Assembly (NCBI GenBank): GCA_024398135.1 | Contig: CP073750.1 | Coordinates: 3,958,471-4,022,470, forward strand | DNA: 64,000 nucleotides | Source of the DNA: a bacterium SCSIO 12643 | Lineage (GTDB): Bacteria > Bacteroidota > Bacteroidia > Flavobacteriales_G > Salibacteraceae | Reading direction: 5' to 3' | Shown: positions 1 to 8,103 of the stretch, piece after piece | Numbering within the stretch: position 1 is the first letter of the stretch | How the letters are laid out: every line of letters starts with the position of its first letter | Notes under the pieces: generated by a model | The model's input: the letters and a program-made list of their open reading frames with translations, nothing else | Told to the model about the DNA's origin: nothing | The model's database searches: none | Translations under genes and position numbers: made by a program

Positions 1-677
1 CGCATCAACTTCTGCCAGGTATCCAACTCGTGGGCTTCAACCTCGGTTTTGATGTCATACAAAGAGAAAATGCGATACGTTTTATCTGAGAACCGAATCT
101 GTGCTACTTTCACCGCCACAAGCTTTAATTGATTTCCATCCAAAATCTTTAAATGCTCACTTTGATCCGGTTTTAAATTTTGCATTAAAGCAAACAATGT
201 AGGTTGATGTTGCTCCAACCTACGCATATGAGTTAAATTCGGTAAGCCAATGATTTGAAGCGCAGTATCGTTTACAATCTCAACAAATTGTTCATCATCC
301 ACAGCAATCAATCCGCTAGCTGATCGCTTCATAAATTCTTTAAAAAATCGTTCGCTATTGGCTTCACGAATTCTAATATCTGTGATGACCTCATTCATCT
401 CGTTTAGCTTCTGATACAATTCGTTGAGATGCGGGTCATTCTGATCTGTAGAAAATCGCAAACTCCCATCTTCATACTTCACCCCTTCAAAAAACAAATG
501 CACTTTGCTATGCATTTGAAACATCCACTGCAAAGTGCTCCACACAACCACAAACATGAGCAATACAGCCAATGCTCCCAATTCCCAATATTGATACACA
601 AAAGCCAGCGTTCCTCCGGAGACCAAAAGAATCAATAAGACCAGACGCCATAAAACCGAGGTATATCTAGAGCGCAT
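1..677 (-). CDS. Sensor histidine kinase, NtrY-like, N-terminal part (cut by window edge)
   Basis: About 225 residues are visible, reading in from position 677; the C-terminal catalytic half lies beyond position 1. The protein begins with two closely spaced hydrophobic segments (about residues 9-27 and 33-50), then a PAS-like domain (about 95-200, with a run reading SASGLIAVDDEQF), and then enters the region leading to the H-box. Its start codon overlaps the last 11 bases of the sigma-54 regulator gene upstream of it in the same transcript, so the two are translationally coupled and are very likely a cognate two-component pair. By its neighbours, the likely output is control of the divergent HlyD/ABC export operon. 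The kinase identity rests on architecture and context, since the ATPase domain is not in the window. Confidence 0.75.
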   Translation of the reverse strand, partial: MRSRYTSVLWRLVLLILLVSGGTLAFVYQYWELGALAVLLMFVVVWSTLQWMFQMHSKVHLFFEGVKYEDGSLRFSTDQNDPHLNELYQKLNEMNEVITDIRIREANSERFFKEFMKRSASGLIAVDDEQFVEIVNDTALQIIGLPNLTHMRRLEQHQPTLFALMQNLKPDQSEHLKILDGNQLKLVAVKVAQIRFSDKTYRIFSLYDIKTEVEAHELDTWQKLM

Positions 678-2025
678 AACGTTTGATTTTGTTGTACAAT
701 GTCTGACGTGTCACGCCCAGTTTCTCTGCCACCAAAGACAAATTCCCCTGATAACGATCCATCGCGTTAATAATCAAGTCTTTTTCCATTTCCGAAAGTG
801 ATGGTAATTCTTTGGGCATAGATGAATTTACTGCTTTTAAATCAAAATCTGCCGGCATCAATACATCTCCTTCCGATAAAATCACCGCTTTTTCAATGGT
901 ATGTTGCAATTCCCGAACATTCCCAGGCCAATGGTAATTATTAAGTTTACGTAAAGCCTGGGTTCCCAGTCTTAGATGTGGTTTCTGATACTTTTTCTGA
1001 TATACCTTCAAAAAATGAGTTGCTAATAATTCAATATCTTCTCCCCGTTCTCTTAATGGCGGCAACTCAATCTGAATGGTATTAATCCGATACAATAAAT
1101 CTTGTCTAAAACTTCCCTCTTGTACCATTTGGTCCAAATTGGCATTTGATGCAGCAATCAATCGGATATCTACAGGAACCGCTTTACTCGTTCCTAAAGG
1201 AAACACCGTTCGACTTTCCAACGCTACCAGAATCTTAGATTGCAATGGCATGGTTAAATTTCCAATCTCATCTAAAAACAAAGTGCCTTTATCTGCCAAT
1301 TGAAATTTACCCGGTTTATCGGATTTCGCATCGGTAAACGCGCCTTTTTTATATCCAAACAACTCACTTTCAAATAAGTTTTCCGGAATGGCACCCATAT
1401 CTACATTCATCAACAAACCTTGATGACGGGCAGATAACCTATGGATTTGTTCCGCAATTACGGCTTTCCCGGTTCCATTCTCTCCTGTAATCAAAACATT
1501 GGCATCGGTAGCTGCCACCTTTTCCGCCATCCGCAATACTTTTTGCATGGCTTCAGATTGCCCTATCAGTTCATTCCGGGACTGTAGCGCATCTTTGAGA
1601 TAAGATTCACGCTGTTTCATCTCCGATAACTTCTGATGCGATTGACGCAACTTTAAAGCGGATTGCAAGGTCGCACGTAGCTTTTCATTATCCCAGGGTT
1701 TAAGCACAAAATCTACCGCACCTAATTTCAGTGCTTTTACAGCCAATTCCACATCTCCATATGCAGTGATCATGATCACTTCGATCTGCGGACTCCATTT
1801 TTTAATCTCCTGTAACCAGTACAATCCTTCATTGCCAGTATTTAATCCGGCAGAAAAGTTCATATCCAACAAAGCCACATCAAAGTCATTACGATCCAGC
1901 TGTTCTTTGATCAAATTCGGGTTGGCCAAACACTCGATTTCTTCAAAGTCACTCTGCAACATCAATCGCAAAGCACTCAAAGCGCTTTGGTTGTCATCTA
2001 CGATTAAAATTCGTCCGGTTTTCAT
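667..2025 (-). CDS. Sigma-54-dependent response regulator (NtrC family)
   Basis: A 452-residue three-domain regulator. The receiver (about 1-125) has the acidic pair D10-D11, phosphoacceptor D54 and K109. The AAA+ domain (about 150-380) has Walker A GENGTGKA at 181-188, the sigma-54 contact loop as GAFTDA at 228-233 and Walker B FLDE near 250. A Fis-type helix-turn-helix closes the protein. The open frame extends 24 codons upstream to 2097, but the receiver fold starts immediately at the ATG at 2025 and the extension lies over a promoter-like sequence, so I place the start at 2025. It is expected to activate sigma-54 promoters; the adjacent divergent export operon is the obvious target. Confidence in family is very high, in target only moderate. 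Confidence 0.95.
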   Translation of the reverse strand: MKTGRILIVDDNQSALSALRLMLQSDFEEIECLANPNLIKEQLDRNDFDVALLDMNFSAGLNTGNEGLYWLQEIKKWSPQIEVIMITAYGDVELAVKALKLGAVDFVLKPWDNEKLRATLQSALKLRQSHQKLSEMKQRESYLKDALQSRNELIGQSEAMQKVLRMAEKVAATDANVLITGENGTGKAVIAEQIHRLSARHQGLLMNVDMGAIPENLFESELFGYKKGAFTDAKSDKPGKFQLADKGTLFLDEIGNLTMPLQSKILVALESRTVFPLGTSKAVPVDIRLIAASNANLDQMVQEGSFRQDLLYRINTIQIELPPLRERGEDIELLATHFLKVYQKKYQKPHLRLGTQALRKLNNYHWPGNVRELQHTIEKAVILSEGDVLMPADFDLKAVNSSMPKELPSLSEMEKDLIINAMDRYQGNLSLVAEKLGVTRQTLYNKIKRYAL

Positions 2026-2033
2026 ATCGAAAT

Positions 2034-2066
2034 CAAATGTACAAAATGCAAACACGCGATAGCAAA
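2034..2066 (-). promoter_or_regulatory. Candidate Bacteroidetes-type promoter for the NtrC regulator
   Basis: On the minus strand TACATTTG (plus 2034-2041) matches the -7 consensus TAnnTTTG, and a TTTG at 2063-2066 lies 21 bases upstream, close to the usual spacing. It would start transcription only a few bases before the ATG at 2025, so the message would be nearly leaderless. Sequence match only. Confidence 0.35.
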
Positions 2067-2160
2067 GTGTAAAAATATTAGACAGTGGATTGTCCATTTC
2101 TTTGACACTCCCCTATACTCCTAAAAACTCAAACCATTACTAAACAACACTTTAACCTTA

Positions 2161-2177
2161 TGGCATTTCGTTTGGCA
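2161..2177 (+). promoter_or_regulatory. Possible sigma-54 -24/-12 promoter upstream of the export operon
   Basis: TGGCAT at 2161-2166 followed by TTGGCA at 2172-2177 resembles the sigma-54 consensus TGGCAC-N5-TTGCA, but the -12 GC is one base too far away. A second register (TGGCA at 2173, GGCA at 2185) has the exact GG-to-GC spacing but would start transcription inside the annotated gene. The location, between a sigma-54 activator and its likely target, is what makes it worth noting. Confidence 0.25.
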
Positions 2178-2187
2178 TAGGCACGGC

Positions 2188-3438
2188 ATGGATCGCACCA
2201 TTGAAAATAAAAATTGGCTCCGCATCAAACACCGCGGAATTTGGATTTTGGGTATTCTGGGCATTGGACTCACTTCTATTGCTTTGATTTGGGACGACAG
2301 TTCCGCATTAAGAGTTTCACGAGATCAATTGACCATTACCACGGTACTGGACTCTCCTTTTCAGGAATACATCAACGTACGTGGACGTGTAGAACCTAAA
2401 TACATGAGCTATGTAGATGCCGTAGAAGGCGGAATTGTAGAAAAGATCTACCTGGAAGAAGGCGCGATGGTCCGTAAAGGCGATACACTTTTGATTTTAA
2501 GCAATCTTAATCTCAGCTTAAACATTCTCAATAGTGAAGCACAATTGGCAGAGAAAGCCAACTTCTTACGCGAAACGCAAATCAGTATGGAGCAACAAAA
2601 GCTTTCTTTAGAACGTGAACTACTCCGTTTAGAATTCGACCTCAAACAAACTGAACGTAAATATCAGCAAAATCAGGCTTTCTATAAAGAACAATTGATT
2701 TCAAAAGAAGACTTTTTAGCCTCTGAAGAAGCTTATCATTTGGCTATCAAACTCAAAAACTTAAGTATAGAACGTCAAAAGCAGGATGCTGTATTTCGCA
2801 AAACCCAAATTCAGAAAATTGAACAAAACCTGCAAAACATGGAACGTAATCTGGCTTTGATCTACCAACGTCAGGAGCATTTGATTGTTCGCGCTTCTGT
2901 GGATGGACAATTGGCAGCGCTAAACGCAGTTCCGGGCCAATCTGTAATTCCCGGATATCGTCTGGGACAGATCAACGTTTTGGGTAATTATAAACTACAA
3001 GCCAGCATTGATGAACACTACATTGATCGCATTCATAAAGATTTAGCCGCTCAATTGGAACGCCAAAATGAAAACTATGCTTTACATGTAGATAAAATCT
3101 ACCCGGAAGTTCGCGAGGGTCGTTTTCTGGTGGATCTGGTTTTTGATGATGCCATGCCCGAAAATATTCGCAGCGGTCAAAACTATCATCTCAATATTCA
3201 GTTGGATGACCCACGCCCTGCACTACTCGTGCAACGTGGAGCTTTCTTCCAATCTACCGGAGGACGCTGGATTTACGTACTCGACAAAGACGGACAAACC
3301 GCCAGTCGTCAAACCATTCAAGTGGGAAAACAAAATCCTAAATACTATGAAATCCTGGATGGACTCCATGCCGGAGATCAGGTCGTGGTTTCGTCTTATG
3401 ACCTGTTAGGAAACAACGATAAATTAGAAATAGAATAA
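2188..3438 (+). CDS. HlyD-like periplasmic adaptor (membrane fusion) protein of an ABC exporter
   Basis: 416 residues. A single N-terminal membrane segment (about residues 18-36) is followed by a first biotinyl-lipoyl half (about 68-108), a long Glu/Lys/Gln-rich coiled-coil hairpin (about 112-230), the second lipoyl half (VRASVDGQLAALNAVPGQSV) and beta-barrel domains to the C-terminus. This is the classic layout of the adaptor that bridges an inner-membrane transporter and an outer-membrane channel. It is the first gene of a three-gene operon with an ABC ATPase and a MacB/FtsX-like permease. No TolC-like gene is in the window, so the outer-membrane partner must be encoded elsewhere. Substrate unknown. 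Confidence 0.9.
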   Translation: MDRTIENKNWLRIKHRGIWILGILGIGLTSIALIWDDSSALRVSRDQLTITTVLDSPFQEYINVRGRVEPKYMSYVDAVEGGIVEKIYLEEGAMVRKGDTLLILSNLNLSLNILNSEAQLAEKANFLRETQISMEQQKLSLERELLRLEFDLKQTERKYQQNQAFYKEQLISKEDFLASEEAYHLAIKLKNLSIERQKQDAVFRKTQIQKIEQNLQNMERNLALIYQRQEHLIVRASVDGQLAALNAVPGQSVIPGYRLGQINVLGNYKLQASIDEHYIDRIHKDLAAQLERQNENYALHVDKIYPEVREGRFLVDLVFDDAMPENIRSGQNYHLNIQLDDPRPALLVQRGAFFQSTGGRWIYVLDKDGQTASRQTIQVGKQNPKYYEILDGLHAGDQVVVSSYDLLGNNDKLEIE

Positions 3439-3472
3439 CACGATTCAATACATTAGCAAAGAAATTAAGCGT

Positions 3473-4180
3473 ATGGAAAACATGATCAACTTACAGAACG
3501 TTACCAAAGCATTCCGCACCGAAGAAGTCGAAACTCTGGCTTTAAACGAAGTGAATTTACAAGTCAAAAAAGGCGAATTCACTGCCATTATGGGCCCATC
3601 AGGATGCGGCAAGTCTACCCTGCTCAATATGATTGGCTTATTGGACAATCCTACTTCAGGAACTTATACTTTAGATGGTCAGGATGTTTCCGGTTTACGC
3701 GAAAAACAACGCACGGCTTTACGTAAAGGAAATGTAGGTTTCGTTTTCCAGAGCTTTAACCTGATTGATGAACTCAATGTATATGAAAATGTAGAAATGC
3801 CCTTAAAATATCTGGGATACAGCGCTGCAGAGCGTAAAGTCAAGATTGAAGCAGTATTAGACCGTATGAAAATCGGGCATCGTAAAAAGCATTTCCCCCA
3901 ACAACTTTCCGGTGGCCAACAACAGCGTGTGGCTTTATGTCGTGCAGTTGTTGCAGAACCTAAGCTATTACTGGCCGATGAGCCTACCGGGAATCTGGAT
4001 TCTCAAAATGGTCAGGAAGTTATGAAACTACTTCTGGAACTCAACCGTGAAGGTACCACGATTGTTATGGTGACTCACTCTGATTACGATGCAGGTTTTG
4101 CCCATCGGGTGATTCACCTGTTTGATGGTCAGATCATCACCGAAGAAGAGAAAAGAAAATTAACCGCTGAATTGATTTAA
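3473..4180 (+). CDS. ABC transporter ATP-binding protein (MacB/LolD family)
   Basis: 235 residues with every nucleotide-binding motif: Walker [10 protein letters not shown] at 41-49, Q-loop FVFQSFNL near 90-97, signature LSGGQ at 145-149, Walker B LLLADEP at 165-171 and the H-loop in MVTHSD. The sequence GNLDS after Walker B is typical of the LolD/MacB/FtsE group, which power mechanotransmission-type transporters rather than importers. It lies 34 bases after the adaptor gene and 10 bases before the permease, so the three are one transcription unit. An in-frame ATG lies three codons downstream and could be the true start. Confidence 0.95.
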   Translation: MENMINLQNVTKAFRTEEVETLALNEVNLQVKKGEFTAIMGPSGCGKSTLLNMIGLLDNPTSGTYTLDGQDVSGLREKQRTALRKGNVGFVFQSFNLIDELNVYENVEMPLKYLGYSAAERKVKIEAVLDRMKIGHRKKHFPQQLSGGQQQRVALCRAVVAEPKLLLADEPTGNLDSQNGQEVMKLLLELNREGTTIVMVTHSDYDAGFAHRVIHLFDGQIITEEEKRKLTAELI

Positions 4181-4190
4181 ACCGATCGCC

Positions 4191-6608
4191 ATGCAACTAT
4201 TACGTAAAATCAGCCGCAATTGGCAATGGATATTTATCAATATTTTAGGACTCACGCTAGCATACGCCTGTGTCGCACTTGTATTTTCATATACCACACA
4301 AGAATTGAGTTACGATCGAATGCATTCCAAAGCAGATCGTATTTATCGGGTCACCACCAGCTCTGGAAACTTCAGTACCATGCACCCTGCTCGCGTTTGG
4401 GGACAATGGGTACCGCAATTACCACAAGAATATCCTGAGATTGAAAACTTTGTGCGCATGGTGCCTTTTAAAAAAGGTGTTGTGGAAATTGAAAGTAATC
4501 GCTTTTACTCCAATAACCTATTCAAAGTGGACAGCTCATTTTTTGAGATTTACGACTTTCCTTTATTAAGTGGAGATCGAGAAACTGTACTCACCCAGCC
4601 CTATGAGGCTGTGATTTCCCAAAGCTTAGCCCTAAAATATTTCGGTCATCTGGATGTATTGGGTAAAACCATGGATATCACCCATCAGCAAACCGATACT
4701 GCCGATAATTACACCATTGTAGGTGTGATGGAAGATGTGCCTCCCAATGCACATTTCCATATAGATGTGCTTACGACTATCCCAGATATGGCTGTAAATC
4801 AATCCTGGGGTTACACCTATTATTTGGTACAACCCCAAACGGATATGGAAGCGCTCCGTCAGGATATTCAAGCCAAATGGGACATTGAGGCTCAAGAAAA
4901 TGGACATCCTAAAAACATTCACTTTCAAAAACTCACAGACATTCACCTCCATAGTCATAAAACCCGCGAGATTGAACCTAATGGAGATTTTAAAGCTTTG
5001 ATCTTACTAGCAAGCGGTGGTATCATCATCTTATTTATTGCTTTGATCAACTTCTTAAACCTAAGCCGTGTTCAATTTATCAATGAGGTTAAGTCCATTA
5101 AAATAAGATTGATACATGGCGCAACCAAAAGTATTGTGGCACGTGAAATGGCACGTGAATCTTTATTTATTTCAGGTGCTACTATTCTACTGGGACTCAT
5201 GGCATCTTATCGCTTAAGCAACTATTTGGGAATTGATGTTTTTGCATCCTTGCTTCCACTATTCATAATCTCCGTTATATTCATTTTGGGAATTGCAGCC
5301 ATTTCGGTCTTTCCTTTATTGACCTCTAAAATTACGTCTGATACCAAAGTAACGGCTTCACGAGATAAACTGTATACATTTCCGCTGATCCTGCAATTTA
5401 CATTGGCTGTAGTGGCCATTACCGGAACCATAGTGCTCAACAAACAGATGCATTTTTTAAATGCGCAACATCCGCAAGCGCAAAATGAAGATATCATCGT
5501 GCTTGAAAGAAATTCCTGGGCTGCTGTTCAACGTTACGATCAACTAAAGGAAGAATTACTCAAAAACCCTTCAATTGTGAATATGACTGGTTGTATGGAA
5601 GAACCTGGTGGAGATATTTTAGATAATTTTCAATTCACTATGGAAGGCGTAACTCCTGATGATCAACAGTCTATGTATATCCTCACTACTGATGCCAATT
5701 TTTTTTCTATGTTGGGCATACAACCTTTAGCCGGTTCTGTGAGTCTAGCTTATACACCTGATCAAAAATGGGAACATCAGGCGATCGAATTAAGCACCCT
5801 TGAAAACAGAGGCCAAAATGATCACCCGCGTGTTGCCGAGCTTAAAGAAAGCTTAGGTCAGTATAAAGAACAGTATATTCTGAATGAAAGCGCGCTCAAC
5901 ATGCTGGGAATAACGGATCCGGCTGCTGTCATTGGGCGCGCTTTTCGTTTAAAGTTTCAACTACCCTATTTGTTCCCGGAAGGAGAAATTGTAGCAGTTG
6001 TTCCTGATTTTCATTATACAAATTTACACAATGCAGAGCGACCAATGGTTATTGCGCCTCGCAAAGTATTCAGTTACAACTTTCTGATTCAAATAGATTC
6101 CAATCGTAAAGAGGAAGCTTTAGCGGCTATTAATACGGCCTGGGAACAAATTAATCCGGAGTTTCCTTTTGTATATGGCTACATCAACGACAGTTATCAT
6201 AAAGTTTATGCCACTGAATATGCGCAAACCAAAGTACTTTCCTTGTTTGCCATGATTTCAGTATTGCTTTCTGCGCTAGGCATCTATGCTTTAGCAGCAT
6301 TTACCATGCAAAGACGTGTCAAAGAAATTGGCGTTCGAAAAGTAAATGGCGCTTCGATTTCCGAGATCATGTTGATGCTCAATCGAAAGTTCGTCATCCT
6401 GATCGGTATCGCCTTTCTTATTGCTATTCCCCTCGCCTGGTACGCTATGAGACGTTGGCTAGAGAGTTTTGCTTATAAAACTGAGCTCAGCTGGTGGATC
6501 TTTGCTTTAGCTGGTCTGATTACCATGTTAATTGCCCTAATCACAGTTTCTATTCAATCTTATCGTGCGGCTACACGAAATCCTGTAGAGAGTTTGAGGT
6601 ATGAGTAG
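4191..6608 (+). CDS. ABC transporter permease, double FtsX / MacB_PCD type
   Basis: 805 residues in the long two-FtsX arrangement common in Bacteroidetes: an N-terminal membrane helix (about 13-33), a large periplasmic MacB_PCD domain (about 40-265), four helices (about 270-430), a second periplasmic region and three terminal helices. It ends in NPVESLRYE, a tail I recognise from this family. With the preceding adaptor and ATPase it forms a MacAB-like tripartite exporter; such systems move peptides, lipoproteins or antibiotics, but the substrate is not evident here. The last codons run straight into a purine-rich degenerate repeat. Confidence 0.92.
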   Translation: MQLLRKISRNWQWIFINILGLTLAYACVALVFSYTTQELSYDRMHSKADRIYRVTTSSGNFSTMHPARVWGQWVPQLPQEYPEIENFVRMVPFKKGVVEIESNRFYSNNLFKVDSSFFEIYDFPLLSGDRETVLTQPYEAVISQSLALKYFGHLDVLGKTMDITHQQTDTADNYTIVGVMEDVPPNAHFHIDVLTTIPDMAVNQSWGYTYYLVQPQTDMEALRQDIQAKWDIEAQENGHPKNIHFQKLTDIHLHSHKTREIEPNGDFKALILLASGGIIILFIALINFLNLSRVQFINEVKSIKIRLIHGATKSIVAREMARESLFISGATILLGLMASYRLSNYLGIDVFASLLPLFIISVIFILGIAAISVFPLLTSKITSDTKVTASRDKLYTFPLILQFTLAVVAITGTIVLNKQMHFLNAQHPQAQNEDIIVLERNSWAAVQRYDQLKEELLKNPSIVNMTGCMEEPGGDILDNFQFTMEGVTPDDQQSMYILTTDANFFSMLGIQPLAGSVSLAYTPDQKWEHQAIELSTLENRGQNDHPRVAELKESLGQYKEQYILNESALNMLGITDPAAVIGRAFRLKFQLPYLFPEGEIVAVVPDFHYTNLHNAERPMVIAPRKVFSYNFLIQIDSNRKEEALAAINTAWEQINPEFPFVYGYINDSYHKVYATEYAQTKVLSLFAMISVLLSALGIYALAAFTMQRRVKEIGVRKVNGASISEIMLMLNRKFVILIGIAFLIAIPLAWYAMRRWLESFAYKTELSWWIFALAGLITMLIALITVSIQSYRAATRNPVESLRYE

Positions 6609-6680
6609 TGAGGTTTGAGTATGGAGGGAAGAGTTTTGAGGTACGAGGACTGAGTAAGGAGTTTTAGTGCTGGGGACCGA
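6588..6680 (+). repeat. Purine-rich degenerate short repeat at the end of the permease gene
   Basis: The strand is almost all G, A and T, with repeated variants of GAGTTTTGAGGTATGAG. The permease stop codon lies inside it, so the run appears to start from the gene's own last codons. No protein is encoded. The rest of the gap to 6806 has a possible hairpin (AAGGAGG near 6728 with CCTCCTT near 6748) that could end the converging transcripts. Confidence 0.5.
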
Positions 6681-6806
6681 GCAAACAGTATTTCTTATTA
6701 GTTTTTTATTCAACAGTATTGAGTCTTAAGGAGGTTTCTTTCTCATTCCTCCTTTGGCTTGGTGCTTGGTGGTAAATACTCATATACCAAGATAACAAGT
6801 ATTTAG

Positions 6807-8102
6807 TTAAATTATCTGAGTTATACCTAATCTGCTAGAATAGCTACTATATTCCACTTGCATTTCAGATAATAATTCTTTGTTGAAAATCTTAATGTTG
6901 TTGAACTTCTCAACGAAAATTTTCTCAGGTACTGAGAATACATATCTAAAGTCAAAAACTAATGCAATATCATTGTCCGTATTGTCAAAGTGTAGATGAT
7001 CAAAAAACTTTGTAGAATCTGGAAGTGTGCCATTAAAATCGATATTTCCTTTTTTCTTGCCACTTGAAATTCTAAATGGATTTTTAATCAATACGCCACT
7101 TATTAATTTAATGTTTTTTCCAAATTTCCCTTGAGCAATATCACATGGTCTTGTTAATACCAAAGTAATATCTTTTATGTTTACTCCTTCACTTAATTGT
7201 TTTTCGAAACGTTTAGCCAATTTTGTATCGTCAGTGATGGAATATATGTTTCTAAATAGTGAATGATTGTTTTCACAAATTAGCCCTGGTAATATTGAAT
7301 TTTCAGGAATGCTTTCTTGTAATTTAAAGTGAAACCAACTATTTAGTTCTTTGTCCATTTCAGCTGAGTTGAAAGAGCCCAATGAATATAGTTGCTCTTT
7401 ATTTAATTGATCAATATTTTCAATTGGAATAGAATTCCTAGTATTGGATATTAATACTTGATCAAGAGCATCAAATAAAGTTCTTCTTTTGTATTCACTA
7501 TCTTCATTATCTAGTAGTGATGTACCACCATGTCCAACTATTATTTTTTGCAGTTTAGCATTAAAAAGAGAAGGGTCACTATTTTTTGACAGGTTACCTA
7601 TCACAATATTACTTGCTCCTTTGATGCTCTTTTTCCAAATGCCGATTTCTGCTAAGGAAGGAATGTTTTCTACTTCTTTGTCAATTTCAGAGAATAACTT
7701 TGAGTAATCATATTTTGTATTATCATCTATTGGAAAATCAGTTTTGTTTTTCACAATAAATGTAAAAGGTAGACGATTTACTTTACTCAACTCTTTAATT
7801 ACATCATCTGCATGAGCTGGGTCTTTTGACCAAATAATCAAGATGTAAAATAACTTTTCAGGGATAAGTGATTGTACCCAGTTTGCACATAGTTCTGCAT
7901 CAAACTTGGTTTCGGAAAAGAATAAGTCAAGAAAGATTAAGTTAACATCAGAATATGGATTATCAGGCATTGTATCTCCTTCATAGAGGTCAGCATTGAA
8001 AAATTTGCAGCCAACACCTTGTTCCCTGTATTGGTCAAGGATTCCTTGAATCTCGTCTTGTTTATCGTCAATTACGACTATGTTTGGTTCAAATGAAAGC
8101 AT
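6807..8102 (-). CDS. Receiver-domain protein with an unassigned C-terminal domain (island partner of the double-ATPase kinase)
   Basis: 431 residues. Residues 1-125 fold-match a two-component receiver: acidic pair D12-D13 in IVVIDDKQ, candidate phosphoacceptor D59 at the end of strand three (LIFLDLFF), and a conserved Lys in the FIVKNK strand. The remaining 300 residues are not a DNA-binding output domain I recognise; they include RPCDIAQGK and RNIYSI. The gene starts one base after the stop of the double-ATPase gene, so the two are co-transcribed. The inference is that it receives phosphate or a conformational signal from that ATPase and acts as the island's effector or control protein. The start is clear. 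Base composition is AT-rich like the rest of the island. Confidence 0.7.
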   Translation of the reverse strand: MLSFEPNIVVIDDKQDEIQGILDQYREQGVGCKFFNADLYEGDTMPDNPYSDVNLIFLDLFFSETKFDAELCANWVQSLIPEKLFYILIIWSKDPAHADDVIKELSKVNRLPFTFIVKNKTDFPIDDNTKYDYSKLFSEIDKEVENIPSLAEIGIWKKSIKGASNIVIGNLSKNSDPSLFNAKLQKIIVGHGGTSLLDNEDSEYKRRTLFDALDQVLISNTRNSIPIENIDQLNKEQLYSLGSFNSAEMDKELNSWFHFKLQESIPENSILPGLICENNHSLFRNIYSITDDTKLAKRFEKQLSEGVNIKDITLVLTRPCDIAQGKFGKNIKLISGVLIKNPFRISSGKKKGNIDFNGTLPDSTKFFDHLHFDNTDNDIALVFDFRYVFSVPEKIFVEKFNNIKIFNKELLSEMQVEYSSYSSRLGITQII

Positions 8103-8103
8103 C

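Noticed and set aside
2188..2200. Exact-spacing sigma-54 match TGGCATAGGCACGGCA
   Set aside because: It would start transcription inside the adaptor gene after its only plausible start codon, so I kept only the weaker upstream register as a low-confidence feature.
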